This document shows, in pieces, positions 1 to 12,272 of a stretch of 62,500 nucleotides of DNA. Positions within the stretch are counted from its first letter, which is position 1, and each line of letters begins with the position of its first letter. Source of the stretch: Glandiceps talaboti. Lineage: Eukaryota; Hemichordata; Enteropneusta; Spengelidae. The position numbers and the translations under genes are program-made. The DNA lies in assembly GCF_964340395.1 (NCBI RefSeq), contig NC_135559.1, forward strand, positions 8,826,259 through 8,888,758, read 5' to 3'. The notes under the pieces were generated by a model, which saw only the letters and a program-made list of their open reading frames with translations, did no database searches and was not told where the DNA came from.

Positions 1-911
1 GATTTCATAATTTTAATGAAAAAATCGAGAGAAAACTTCAAATTTCTCTTTAGTCCTCAAAATACTAATCTACTGTTAGAAATGGAGGTCGCGAACCGAG
101 AAAGGTTTATTTTCAAAGTAAAAATTTTGATCACGCTAAAGACATGTTTGCTCTCATTCAACTAGTGTTGCACGCAACTTAAAATATGCATGGTGAAATT
201 AACTCATATCCATATATATATATATATATATGAATTATGATAGCATTTTCACATACCTTTTCTACAACGAAAGATTTCTCGCCTACAATTACAATTAAAG
301 CAAGGTTGTTGCGTTTAACCCTTCCAAAGTCTATTCAGGCGAATGAGATAGTTTTTTATGGAGTTACGTCCTCCAAATATGTTGATACATAATTCACCAA
401 CGGTGAATGGAATTGTAATTCAATGCATGAGCAGAATAGAATAAATATTACTCTATGAGCAAACGAAAGCGAATACTCAAAATCGATTTCTTTTCCTTTA
501 CCGAGCCACGTACAGATCGAGTACTACGCGTGTGTCTTCAAGTCGTGCTAAATTCACACACGGATTCAAATTTCATATAGCTTTTGAAGTCTTAATGGGA
601 ACAAAATCATATTTATTCAGAGACGTTGTATAAATGGCAGATCTTTGAGTCAAAGTTTCCACATATCATGCCTAAACTGGTTTTTGTGTTCCTCTTGTAG
701 ACAACTTGTCATTCAGAGATTGATTGGTAGACAAAGAACGACCAAAGCTGGACACGGTGCCTATTATATATGAATAATTTAAATGGTTTATAAGTAAGTA
801 TCAATAATTCACCACTTGTTTACCTTTGATTTCTGTTGTCCAGCACTCATATGAATCAATGATTGCAAATATATGGTGATATGTTGATCAATTTGTCAAT
901 CTCCATGTCTG

Positions 912-1096
912 TACATACATACATACATACATACATACATACATACATACATACATACATACATACATACATACATACATACATACGTACGTACGTACGT
1001 ACGTACATACATACATACATACATACATACATACATACATACGTACGTACGTACGAACGTACGTACGTACGTACGTACATACATACATACATACAT
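912..1096. repeat. (ACAT)n/(ACGT)n tetranucleotide array
   Basis: About 185 bp of uninterrupted ACAT units with two internal blocks where the unit changes to ACGT. All open frames over it read as Tyr-Val/Thr-Tyr repeats and are artefacts of the array. Confidence 0.95.
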
Positions 1097-2018
1097 CTTT
1101 TGATGTTTTGTAGTACAAAACACGATGCACATAGTCAAGAATAACGTAGCTCATTTGTACTGTGTTCCATTCAGACAAATTGCTTATTGGTGAGAATAAT
1201 GTCCTCTACACCAGGGTATAGACTTGTCCAGATCAATTAAAAACTGAAACTGAAAATGAATAGAAATAGAAATATGTTTTTGAAATATCGCTGGTTAAGT
1301 GGACCATTCTGACTAGTAATGACAATAGCGTGTCAGACACAGACCAACACAAACGTGCTGTTACCGTGACAATTACAATCTTGCACAATATTCGTTCCTA
1401 TGCCGTGCAGATGTGGCTAGACACATGGCTGGATCTCATCGTCAAATTCATTTTCCCGCCAACGTACACATGAGTACAAAACATCATATCATAGTTTCCA
1501 TTCAAGTTTGTGGCAGATTGAACAGCTTTGTTACCTCCATGAGAGGATATAGTTCAGGAAATCTTTAATTTGTCTTTAACTTTAAAAGACTATCATATAC
1601 AGGAAGGCTTGACCCAGTCGTGAACTTGAAAGACGTCATAAGACTTGTTGGTTTTGTATATGCATAGACAGCGGATAATGTCACACATCCGGCCAGAGTA
1701 ACCCTTGCCTCAGACGTGTTTTGAGCCCTAGCTTAGAGTACATACAATCAATCCTGGACACTGAGTGTGCTACACCACTACATGTACGGAGAGGTGTTCT
1801 TATTGAAACATTTGCATTAATGTTACACCGTGAAGGTCTATGAAGACAGTGTGACCAAAATAAAATCTCTGGTCATGACAGTTTGTCTAAAATGGTGCGA
1901 CGATGGCGGATTTGTAAAAAAAAGAAAGAAGAAATCTACTATCTATGGCAGTTACTGTTCTTTTTATTTAGTACTTTAGAGCAAATGTGTATATGTGGGG
2001 CAGATGTCATTTGGATTT

Positions 2019-2187
2019 GCTAGGTCTGTTTGGTTCTGCACTTGTCTTCATTGAAGTAGGGGGGGGGTTATTTTTTGTGTATCCCTACGGATCTGCAAAC
2101 TGCCTGGGCTAGAAAAAGACCGATGCGAGGGTATTTTAAGTGATGCGCGCTGACCAGAAACAATTCTTTTGTTTTGGCCTATTAAAG
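2019..2187. mobile_element. Degenerate copy of TAGGCC-ended foldback element
   Basis: The right end reads CTGACCAGAAACAATT followed by a T-rich stretch and TTGGCCTATTA. This matches the right end of the better-preserved element at 30.56-30.94 kb. The left side has a diverged TAGGTCTGTTTGGTTCTG, resembling the left end of the copy at 58.69 kb. The copy is short and probably internally deleted. No coding capacity is visible. Confidence 0.5.
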
Positions 2188-3360
2188 AGCCTTTGTTCAG
2201 CTGGCTCATGGACGTCGAGTTTTAATGAAGTTAGGATGGGATAGGGGACCACAAGGAATGGAGAGAAAATGGGAAAGAAACAAACACACATAACGGGTCG
2301 CAAGTTAAACTTGAACTGGTCTTATTTAATAATATATTTTTTTTAAATACAGAGTTTTGTACGCCCATCTCCCCTATCACATGCATCCATGGTACGACAA
2401 AATTGTAACTAGAGTACACACTCAGGGAAAGGGTTCCATACATGACTCCAGCAGTATACTCAGATTTCTCTTAGACAGGACTATGCATTTCGGTGACTGT
2501 TTATATTGTTCCCTAAAGATGTAGTATACTTGTTTACGACAAAATCAGCCATCTGGTTTCCTAATATGCTAATTTCCTACTAACTGATTCAATTAATGAT
2601 ACAGATTGTTCTCGTGATTTCAGTCTAATCAGCAAGATTTGTCCGAATGTTGAAATACACGAAATCAAGAAATTTACAGAAGACATTAGAAGGCATGGAT
2701 TGATTATATCTCAAAGTGCAAATAAATGCGTAATAATCGATGTTTCTACATTTTGCTGCACCGGCAATATATCGATGACCCTTTGCAAGTTCCGATCCGC
2801 CATATAATTCATATTCCGTCACATGCAATAATGATATTTACATATCTTCCGTTAAAAGAAGGCAGATCAAAGTTGCTCTACTTCTTCGGGTAAAACTTTC
2901 ACTGGTGACAAATTGACACATTTGTGAACAATATTTCTGTTTACTGGGAAATTTTATGCTGGTAGTCACCAGACGTCATATTCTTCAAATATCTATAAAG
3001 ATCTATAACGAGGATAAAATATTCTATTTCATCAAATCTTTCACTTCAGAATCTGCAAACTTCTACGAGTACTTGTAACCTGTCGTTGTTTCTTCAGGTT
3101 TTATCAAACTCATACTCTTGTATATAACACTGTTGTTATAAGTATACATGCATCTGCATGATCATAGCGTGTCTACATCGCTGATCTGTAACTATGATAG
3201 AGATTAGACGCGAGATATCGCATCACAGATCAGCGACGTAAACAGGCTGAAAAATTCACATTTTTGAAACTATATGAATGTTTTAATGTTTCATGAACAT
3301 GGGACGGTGATCTGAAAAGGTCTTCTTAGGATAGAAAACTCAGCCGATTTATTTCACTCA

Positions 3361-3460
3361 ACTTGTAATCTGTAACGTGGCTTAAATTATCACATTTTTT
3401 GTATTTTTCAATAATACAAAAAAAAAATTGATAATTTAAGCCACGTTACAGATTACAAGT
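3361..3460. repeat. Long hairpin with 32-nt perfect arms
   Basis: Positions 3361-3392 are the exact reverse complement of 3429-3460. The 36-nt loop contains a further inverted T6-GTATT / AATAC-A6 pair, so almost the whole 100 nt can fold. It resembles a minimal foldback (MITE-like) element. No gene is nearby. Confidence 0.85.
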
Positions 3461-3708
3461 GAAAATCAAATGAAAAAAAAAGAGATTGAATATTTAATTC
3501 GGAGTTCGTTTTCTCTATTCCGTCGACGTCGATGTGTACTTTTTTGTTATTTGTTTGTCCATCTGTTTACGCGCGCGCATGTCTGTCTATCTGGCTGGCT
3601 GTCTGTCTGTCTGTCTTTCTGTGTACGTGTGTGTGTACAGAATTCTAGTTCTAACTCTATTTCATCAATTAAAATAGTTTTCAAAGATACATTACAAAAA
3701 AGTCAGCC

Positions 3709-3735
3709 TGTGTGTGTGTGTGTGTGTGTGTATGT

Positions 3736-3788
<53 letters not shown>

Positions 3789-3790
3789 CG
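3709..3790. repeat. (GT)n dinucleotide array
   Basis: About 80 bp of nearly pure GT with occasional TATG interruptions. Reading frames over it give Cys-Val runs only. Confidence 0.95.
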
Positions 3791-4121
3791 TATATAGTTA
3801 CATCGAAAATAAAATAGTGGGCGGTACTTCCATGGTGAACCACAGTAAAATTCAAATCGTAGCACGCATTTTTCCCACGACGTGTGCTCGTTTCAATGAT
3901 TCAAGCAAAAAATTGTTCCCCATTTTCATCATCATTTTTAAGGCATTGAAATGAGAATCCCAGAGCTTATCAGCTGAGTATTTCACTTCATAATAATGCT
4001 ATGGAAATATCAATCACTAATGATATAAGTGGCAGTTAAACTCTTGCATGAGAAATGTCCGGGTGTACGCAAGTAATGAATTTATTGTAATAATTTGTAA
4101 TATAAAGCAGGAGAAAATGCT

Positions 4122-4609
4122 TGTATGTATGTATGTATGTATGTATGTATGTATGTATGTATGTATGTATGTATGTATGTATGATAATGTATGTGTATGT
4201 ATGTATGTATGTATGTATGTATGTATGTATGTATGTATGTATGTATGTATGATAATGTATGTGTGTATGTATGTATGTATGTATGTATGTATGTATGTAT
4301 GTATGTATGTATGATAATGTATGTGTGTGTGTATGTATGTATGTATGTATGTATGTATGTATGTATGTATGTATGTATGCATGCATGCATGCATGCATGC
4401 ATGCATGCATGCATGTATGTATGTATGTATGTATGTATGTATGTATGTATGTATGTATGTATGTATGCTAATGTATGTGTGTATGTATGTATGTATGTAT
4501 GTATGTATGTATGTATGTATGTATGTATGTATGTATGTATGTATGTATGTATGCATGCATGCATGCATGCATGTATGTATGTATGTATGTATGTATGTAT
4601 GTATGTATG

Positions 4610-4639
<30 letters not shown>
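4122..4639. repeat. Large (ATGT)n array with internal modules
   Basis: About 520 bp of ATGT units. Near 4181, 4248, 4311 and 4465 a punctuating element reading ATGATAATGTATGTG (ATGCTAATG at the last) restarts the array. Two patches, around 4378-4412 and 4551-4571, switch the unit to ATGC. This gives the array a higher-order organisation. All ORFs over it are repeat translations. Confidence 0.95.
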
Positions 4640-4640
<1 letters not shown>

Positions 4641-5212
4641 GTTTGTTTATTAGTATGTTTGTATGTACATGTATAATACCCTACGAAACTGTACATATAT
4701 AATTATACATATGTTCATAATCTATGTAGGTATATATATACTCGAGCTATGTATCCACATGATGATAAGATGTATGTATTATTGCATTGTATAGTCTATC
4801 GATATGTAATATGTATAATATTTCATTATTGCTTTCTGTAGTTTACAGATTCGTTGGTTTTTTATCAATGTTACGGTGATGTGTTCTTTTCATATATAGT
4901 CATTTTTGTACAATGGAAACTCCTATTGGTATCGATTGTGTTATTGATTGAAATGTTCTCAGTTACATCAATTCTAATATCTTAACATTTGAAAGGCACG
5001 CTGTGACTCAAGCACGGCTTGTGACATTTTCGTCAATTCAAGTAACTATTGACATGTTGTTCTCCCATGTTGGTTGAAATATTCCGAAAGAGCAAAAGGC
5101 TTGACAAATAATTTCCAATTAAATGTATAATTAGACACCCCTTTGATCCATTTGCTACCTTAGTAACTGCTTCTTTCGTTGTTTCCATAGCGACCCCCAA
5201 CGACACGGAAAT

Positions 5213-7618
5213 ATGGATGACATAGATGAGTTTCTGGACAGTATCCATAGAGATACATCGGAGGAGCCTTCGGAGTCCTCATTAGATTCGCAAGAGAGAA
5301 GAAAACAACTCCGTGGTAAAGCTAAAGGCAAGAAGGGTGTGCAACTTGTGAACTTAAACAAAGACGAAAAAGAGCTCATGGATTCGATAAAACGTGGTAA
5401 AATTGACAACATACAAATGATACTGGAACGTGGTGAAGTCAACATCAACTTCCGTGATTCATTTCAGCGAACGCCGCTGATGAGGGCATGTTATTCAGAC
5501 AGAGATAATATACGTCAGCAACTTGTGGAATTATTACTGTCTTATGGTGCTGACGTGAATATAAAGGATAATCACGGTCGTACTGCCTTAATGATAGCCT
5601 GTATGGAAGAAGATAAAGATGACGTCATCAGACAGCTTGTCCAATGTGAACAATTAGATCCAAATATTCAAGATGAAAGTGGTAACACTGCATTAATCCA
5701 TGCCGTCAAACATGGCAATACATCAGCTGTTAATCTCTTAGTGACGTCACCTGAAATGAAAGGTATGATTGACATTAAACAGGCAAATTACCATGGCAAT
5801 ACACCGTTGTTGGTTGCTGTGAAGCTTATGCATAAGGATTGTCATGAGATTCTCCTGAATGAATGTAACACAACCACTATTAACAGCCTGGCTTCATCGT
5901 CCACTGTTGCTCCTAAAGCAGCACCACTGTCTCCAAGTATGGAAAGGCCTTCATCCAAACAACAAGAAGGAATTAAATATGGTGGACTACCAAGGGGAAC
6001 AAGAGTCAACTTGCCACTACTTCGACTGCGACAATTCAGTGAAGACAGTCGACGCAAAATGCTGCAATGTAAAAATGATAATATCGACATAAAGGATATC
6101 CCAGCAGATGATGGAGTCTCGTATCGCCTGGCTGCTCTGTCTCCAGTTGCAGATAATCCAGAAGGAAACAGCATTGCAGACTTTCAAAGCAAACAAGAAC
6201 CAAAAGAAAATGGTGAAAGATTGTTCATGTCACGGGAAGGAACTCCTAATCAAAATCGTGATCGCCCTTCCTTAAAACAAAATACCCCAACTGGCACAAC
6301 GAGTTTTGAGACTAAGTTGAATTCTTTTCATCGCTCTTTTTCTGATACTGTTCTCCAAGATGACCATCAGACCACTGAAGACTGGCTAAGCCCAAGGCCT
6401 GCGACACGTTCCACCTTTGAAACGCACACAACTGTAGATGAAACTATCGAGATGTTAAACAAACCCGAAAGGTTGTCCAGATGTAACTCGCCAGTAAAAT
6501 CTCCCAGAAGTTCTCCAGTACCAGCCGCAAAAGAAGAACCTATTCATCTGCCAAATATTTCACCACATGTTAGGTCAGGAAGTGGTAGTAGTAGGAAAGA
6601 TTTAAAGTCAAATAATATTGCGTCAGATATTGTTGAGCAAGCAAAACAGACTGAGTTGATGTTAAGGGTGTCTAAAAAGGAGAAAGATAAACAACCTCTG
6701 CAGGCAGTAGCTAGTGGATCATTCTCATCATCAATGAATGAGAGAGACGATGACATGCCCCCTTTGAAGACCTTTGACAACACAGAACGGCTTTTAAGAC
6801 GACAGAGCCAGGAAAATATCGTCGTCCCAGACACTGCCACGTCATCTCCCACATCAGATTCAGAAACCCCAAGAAAAACGAGCTCAGAGTTCCTGACCGA
6901 TGTTTTTCAGAATAGAGACAAAGATGTGCTGTACCAGAAGACAGAGAAGAAGAAGACTGCAAGACGATCAACATCTGCAAAACTGTCTTCAAGAAGTAGG
7001 AGAAACTCTTTCAACAAGGGGTCACCAAGGAGTGCTGGATATCGTTCAGAATTACCATTTACTGCTGTTGAACATGTCCCAAACAAATCGGCGACACAAG
7101 CATTGGCACCAACAGGCCCGACGTCAACACCAAGGAAACCGTCAGCCAATTCGACTAGAAAACAATCCAGAGAAGCTAAAAGAGTTCACGTGAATACTGA
7201 AGTTACTTCTCCAAAGGTTTCTCCTGAAACTGAACGAGCTGTTGACGCTACACAAACGGTTCAAAGAAAGGCTAGCAAAGACAAAAAATCATCTGGTGAT
7301 AGTGGTGCAAGGGTTTCAGAAACAGAGAGGGCAACAAGCACTCCTAGGGCAGCCGAGGGCAATGATGATGTCAAGGAGAGTAGATGGAGCATTGAAAAGC
7401 AGGGCAGAGGGAGACGTGTTGCTATCTACAAAACAAAGTCTGGGAGAATCATTCACCCAAATGTTGCCAGAGATCCACAATATCCAAAAATCCTTGCCAT
7501 GAGGCGGAAATCTCAACCCCAAATTACGCAGCCAGGGCAGACGCGAAAAGTCCGTGGAAAGCAACCAAGGAGGTCGACAGAAAAGCAGGCACCTAGTAAA
7601 ACTATACATCGTGGATGA
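5213..7618 (+). CDS. ANKRD34-like ankyrin-repeat protein, 801 aa, single exon
   Basis: The protein opens with an acidic/basic leader. Four to five ankyrin repeats follow at residues ~52-215, with consensus pieces such as RTPLMRAC, GRTALMIAC and GNTALIHAV. A long, Ser/Thr-, Lys- and Arg-rich, probably disordered tail makes up the last ~580 residues. The intronless frame, N-terminal ankyrin block and tail motifs LRQFSEDSRRK and ERLLRRQSQEN recall the vertebrate ANKRD34 family, which is also single-exon and carries a similar RRxS motif near its C-terminus. The tail contains at least five basophilic-kinase-type RRxS/T motifs (RRQS, RRST, RRNS, RRKS, RRST). The start is the first ATG of the frame, in context GAAATATGG. 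A conserved-looking C-terminal block, RRVAIYKTKSGRIIHPN, lies near residues 740-755. No transmembrane segment or signal peptide is seen. The gene is certain. The family assignment is moderate, because ankyrin repeats are generic and the tail similarity is short. Confidence 0.75.
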   Translation: MDDIDEFLDSIHRDTSEEPSESSLDSQERRKQLRGKAKGKKGVQLVNLNKDEKELMDSIKRGKIDNIQMILERGEVNINFRDSFQRTPLMRACYSDRDNIRQQLVELLLSYGADVNIKDNHGRTALMIACMEEDKDDVIRQLVQCEQLDPNIQDESGNTALIHAVKHGNTSAVNLLVTSPEMKGMIDIKQANYHGNTPLLVAVKLMHKDCHEILLNECNTTTINSLASSSTVAPKAAPLSPSMERPSSKQQEGIKYGGLPRGTRVNLPLLRLRQFSEDSRRKMLQCKNDNIDIKDIPADDGVSYRLAALSPVADNPEGNSIADFQSKQEPKENGERLFMSREGTPNQNRDRPSLKQNTPTGTTSFETKLNSFHRSFSDTVLQDDHQTTEDWLSPRPATRSTFETHTTVDETIEMLNKPERLSRCNSPVKSPRSSPVPAAKEEPIHLPNISPHVRSGSGSSRKDLKSNNIASDIVEQAKQTELMLRVSKKEKDKQPLQAVASGSFSSSMNERDDDMPPLKTFDNTERLLRRQSQENIVVPDTATSSPTSDSETPRKTSSEFLTDVFQNRDKDVLYQKTEKKKTARRSTSAKLSSRSRRNSFNKGSPRSAGYRSELPFTAVEHVPNKSATQALAPTGPTSTPRKPSANSTRKQSREAKRVHVNTEVTSPKVSPETERAVDATQTVQRKASKDKKSSGDSGARVSETERATSTPRAAEGNDDVKESRWSIEKQGRGRRVAIYKTKSGRIIHPNVARDPQYPKILAMRRKSQPQITQPGQTRKVRGKQPRRSTEKQAPSKTIHRG

Positions 7619-8599
7619 CATTACTTTTCTTTGCAGAATTAGATGTTGGACTCTGGTTTGTTAATCAACAGTGATTTATTGCAGGAGATTGATCAGAACT
7701 CTGATTTAGACATCTTAACTCTGTGCTCTGTGTGATTTTTATCGCTCCATTGATAAGATAACACAACTAGCAAAACGTGGGATTGAAACCCTGGCCTTTA
7801 GACAACTGGAAGTGCACGAAAACAAAACTGTTCTGCAGTTAACGACAAACTGTCGATGATTTGGTGTTGGGACCATGTTAACCAAAACAGATCGACTGAT
7901 CTCATTTGAACTAGACAAGCTATGAAGTTCGTTTATGGTGGGCCAATCGTGAATGACAACTCCACAGCCAAGTCACTGAATGAATACAATATATTACAGT
8001 CTTTACAGGATGAGCATGCATTTTAAAGTAAACAAGTATTTTCCTTGACTGATAAACAAAGAAAAATATTGGGGAGAATAACGTCTAATTGGTTTTCAAA
8101 TATCCAACTTCACAGTAACCCCAAATACCACAGAATTACACTATTTTTAGAGTGAGAGCTACATCTCAGTTTTGTTTATTTCTTTATCTTGACATAAAAC
8201 CTCGAAGCTATTCTCACTGAGCGTGATATCTCATCACGTCGAAACTGCATGCTCATCCAATAACGGCTGTAAACGAAAGTTATCGTCTGCTTTGATACTT
8301 AGTCGAGAAAATCATCGAAATACCAAGTTGACACTTTTTAGAAACATAGAAATTATGATTTTTTTCTGAATACTATTAGTAGAATTGGAAATTGGTTGCC
8401 TTGTGTGTAATTTGACTGTGCTCTTGACAGGTTATGTTTGAATTCTCAAAAGAATATTAATGATCATCAAAATTTATAATGATGATATATGCATATCATA
8501 TATGCATTTTCAATTTACTTATTGATAAATTTTCTTAATACCTTCACTCCCAGATATCAGTAAAAGTATCTCGGCGGGTGTATAGAATAATTTTTACTA

Positions 8600-8680
8600 T
8601 TTGCTGTGGGTTGTGCGCGTGTCTTTGTCTGTGTGTCTGTGTCAGTGTTAGTGTCCGTGTCTGTGTTTGTGTTTTGTGGT
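8600..8680. repeat. GTGTCT-type imperfect minisatellite
   Basis: A GT-rich stretch built of imperfect GTGTCT/GTGTTA/GTCCGT hexamers. It is low complexity and non-coding. Confidence 0.7.
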
Positions 8681-9830
8681 CATATTTTTAGTTATCTTTT
8701 GGCACCAAATCATTATTCAGTATGTGTTTCTTCAAACCCAAATTAAAATAAACTGAGATGCGGGACAACATTTAGGAAAGACTAAGAATTTGTGAGAGTA
8801 ATTTTGGCGCTAAAATGATTTATACCGATTGCGAAGAGGTTTTGCAAATTAGGTGACTGATTTCGAAGGGAATATCATATAAATGTATATACTTTTATAT
8901 TTTGTAAGCTGTTGATAAATATGGAAGAATGACAAAATGTCATGTGAAAGTCTAATGCAATTGTGAACAGTGTTTGAGAGTCGGAGAAAACGAATAGATG
9001 ATATATTGAACATTTTTTTTTATTGATTATGACATTTTTTATTCATGTATGATTCTAAACATGATGTAGAAGTTTTCAAACATGTATTTTTTTGTTACTT
9101 TTTTGATAGAAATGTAACATTTACGTTATCGAAACTCAGAAGAAAAAGGATGTCACACCAGCACAGACTCTATGGTATAGAATTAGCGATCGGAAGTGAA
9201 AAAAACCCGTACATAGTTATTTCATTGTAAAGGACATTTCGAACATCATGTCCGATAAATTTAGCTTCTTACTTGAGAAGGAAAGGCTGAGCCATGTTTC
9301 ACGACACGAAGACTAATTTTCAATGTCCCTGGAAATCAAGACCTTCAAATCTCCCCAGACCTTTGCCATATCAAAACGTGCACCTGGTATTTTAAAGTGA
9401 ACAAAAAGATTTTGAATTTCACCATCTGTATTTCAAACAATTTGATAATCTTTTATTTTCCCATAAAGGTTAATACTATATTTTGCGGCCATATTGGACT
9501 CTACAATGGGACAAAATTTGACTTCTATTTAGAAATTTCTATGACCCGTATTTTTCCCTAGTTTTAAATTGATAATGGGTTTTGAGTTTTCTTATGCGAA
9601 GTAACAGCAAAAATTTGAAGATACATTTTTCCCCAGAAGTGCACTACATTGATATAGTCTGCATAACATGACCAGAGGTTGCATGTTCTGGATTCGGAAT
9701 GTCTGTTAAACAGAAATAGCTGGTGTGCCGAGTGTCGATTGTGACAATATTTTTGCCACTGTGACGAATTATGTATTTCATGTAGGAATCTATGAAGTTC
9801 TATAGCTCTCAATATTTTGCTATTCAAATC

Positions 9831-9831
9831 G

Positions 9832-9874
<43 letters not shown>
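9831..9874. repeat. (GTT)n trinucleotide array
   Basis: 44 bp of pure GTT/TTG repeat. Confidence 0.95.
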
Positions 9875-9957
9875 AAACCGTAAATGGGTATATTTATATG
9901 GCATTGAATAAATTAAGATTAAAAAGACGTTCACTGGGTGTTTGCATGTTTCAAAAT

Positions 9958-9965
9958 GTGCGTGC

Positions 9966-10022
<57 letters not shown>

Positions 10023-10058
10023 TGTGTGTGCGTGTGCCTGTGCCTGTGCCTGTGCCCA
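9958..10058. repeat. (GT)n array followed by (GTGCCT)n
   Basis: About 75 bp of GT dinucleotides grade into four GTGCCT hexamers. Cys-Val open frames across it are artefacts. Confidence 0.9.
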
Positions 10059-10472
10059 TGTGTTTTTGTGAGGATATGTCTGTCGACTATAATGATTGTC
10101 ATAATTTCAACTTTTGTTCAAAAAAACTTCGAATGTTTACTTTACTGTCACCCAAAACCTTAGCATTTAGTAAATTAAGTCTCGGTGATGCTACATGCGA
10201 TGCTAATTTGGTATTCATTTATGTTAATTACGTCACTAAATATCATTATGTATTATTCTGGTATTTACGCATAATGATCTCGCATTGCGCATTGTATATA
10301 AATCGATGAGTGCTAGACAGCTCTAAAACCTTGTATTTGGAAATATGCTATTTAACGGCAAAGAGTACGTCAGTTGCCGTAAAGTGGACAGCTGTTTTTA
10401 CGACGATGGTTGAAAAAAAACACTATTTCAAGTATATGTGTGCTTGTGAGCTCTTTTCTCGAATTCAAACAG

Positions 10473-10570
10473 TAGATTTGAGATCACGTTCGTATGTATG
10501 ATATATTTTCAGAACTAAAAGAGTTATTTTAGTTCTGAAAATATACCAAACGAATATGATCGCAAATCTA
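10473..10570. repeat. Imperfect hairpin, ~45-nt arms
   Basis: The left arm begins TAGATTTGAGATCACGTTCG and the right arm ends CGAATATGATCGCAAATCTA. The inner pair TTTTCAGAACTAAA / TTTAGTTCTGAAAA is perfect, with a loop of only a few bases. A few mismatches lie in the middle of the stem. It is probably a small foldback element. Confidence 0.8.
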
Positions 10571-11461
10571 CCATCGGCAATCTTGATAAATGAAATCGTC
10601 TGAAAAAATTCTTTTGACACAATTCGGACAAAACACAGGAAATAGACGTTCAAAACAAGGAAGTGCTTAAGTGAGAATTTGTGAACAGTATATTCATACT
10701 TAATATAGCGTGTTTGATTATGAGTTAGATCTTTGTAAGCGCGCCAAATCTTTTTAAAAGGACGGAAATTGAGAATATCTTAGCACAGGATATTGCAAAT
10801 GATGTTAATAGACGGCATGTTGTTGTTGATAATGTCTTTTATTTTCACAACTCATATAATTTGCCTTTCTAGTAAATTTTAAAAACGAAATAACAATTTT
10901 CCAGACTATTAAGCAAACAACATGAATGGAATTCGTGCCTGGAGTCTTAGTTTGTATTGGCGTACTACATGTACTTCTTTTCAAAAGTGTCGCGGTGAAT
11001 GAACGACAGTCAGTAATTATGGCGGGAGATATCTGTTTTCAGTTTTTGCTTGAACTTACTCCTTTCCACATATAGCGTTCGACTATATAAATATATTTTA
11101 CGTTAAGATGTGCTATTCATAAAATAATATTCCAATTATCAATTTTGTGCACTTTAATTTTGATTCAATGTTTGACGCAATTTGTAAGGAGAAATTAGAA
11201 ATTTGGACCAGGACAACATTTCAATATAGATCCTGTAATGATAGATGGTACAAGCCAGAAAGATTCGACGTTGTGGGCGTGCCACATTCCAGTGCGGAAT
11301 ACAAACGTTCTTGTCTATAATGGTATACGAAAATGTCAACATCACTTTTTGCAGGAAACTTTGTTTTGCAATTGTAATGTGTGATAAGACAACTCTGATA
11401 ATGCATGAAGCTCTCTCAACTGAGTTAAAAGTAACAACGTTAACGTTTTAAAGAAATGGGG

Positions 11462-11714
11462 CAATAGGGAACTTGCAAACCCGCCATGTTGAATGTTGCA
11501 TCATGGGAAATTTGATAATAAATACTAATCAAATAGTATTGTAAACAATAATGTTACATTGTTTTTAACCACAAATGATGAATTCATAGTTGCCCTGACC
11601 ATTGTGGGAGGTTTATTTTATCTGTAGCTCCTGATTAGGTATTACGATAACCTCAGATAATCCCATAGTCCTTTGCATCTGAGCATGCTCAGTCTGGATT
11701 GCAAGTTCCCTATT
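11462..11714. mobile_element. MITE family B, copy 1 (~253 bp)
   Basis: The element starts AATAGGGAACTTGCAA and ends with the inverted form TTGCAAGTTCCCTATT. It is collinear over its whole length with a second copy at 31542-31794, sharing internal blocks such as ATGTTGAATGTTGCATCATG and CCTGACCATTGTGGGAGG. There is no coding capacity, so it is a non-autonomous foldback or terminal-inverted-repeat element. Confidence 0.85.
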
Positions 11715-12272
11715 TACACGTATCTCTTTCTGGTAACAATATGGTGCCATATCTCGACCACTGGAAACAGAACTTTTACAGCTTTACACCAAAAGGTTGT
11801 TTGTTGGATTCCATTCATACTTTTCAAATTTCCCATGGTCAGTTTAAAATTACAGTTTACGTTACACTTTGATGCGTGCAGGGACTGGACAATAAAGTAA
11901 ATGATGCCAGAGGAAAAAACTCAGTGTGAATACATGTAACAACACGAGTCTAATTTAATTGTTAACTTAGTGACCTCTTTTCAGGATAACTGTGGGGAGA
12001 CCACCTTTAACGATCAAGAAGGTGAACTTCATTGTATTACACATTTCAAGGTATAGGCTATGGCAGTTATGGTTATCATACGATAACGATTAAACGTTGA
12101 GGGCGCTCTTGTAAAAATATGCTTTCTTGTCCATGTTTCTCGTCTGTACTACAAAACCATTTCTAACAATAGACTAAACTTTGACACGTGTTACCTCAGG
12201 TGACCTTTACCAACGACATGATCCAGTTCCTACCAGGTAGTCCGGGCATGCAGTATCACTGAATTGGCAAGA

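Larger units (their letters stand above)
1..5212. other. Intergenic region, no gene recognised
   Basis: I find no convincing exon on either strand here. The open frames are short or are translations of tetranucleotide repeats. The region holds an (ACAT)n/(ACGT)n array, a (GT)n array, a large (ATGT)n array, a perfect-armed hairpin near 3.4 kb and part of a dispersed foldback element near 2.0-2.2 kb. Each is listed separately. The last few hundred bases presumably contain the promoter and 5' UTR of the ankyrin gene, but I see no decisive core-promoter motif. Confidence 0.6.
7619..12272. other. Intergenic region, no gene recognised
   Basis: This holds the presumed 3' UTR of the ankyrin gene and the upstream region of the TRIM-NHL gene. 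A possible AATAAA signal lies at 8747-8752. The rest has GT-rich and (GTT)n arrays, a hairpin at 10.47-10.57 kb and a MITE at 11.46-11.71 kb. The short open frames show no family signature and no exon structure. Confidence 0.6.

Noticed and set aside
4017-4702. Long open frames of Tyr-Val-Cys-Met or His-Thr-Tyr-Ile repeats on both strands
   Set aside because: They are six-frame translations of the (ATGT)n array, which lacks stop codons. There is no codon bias or domain.
12264-12272. Start of TRIM-NHL three codons earlier
   Set aside because: That position is TTG. The ATG at 12273 is in better context and is the normal eukaryotic start.
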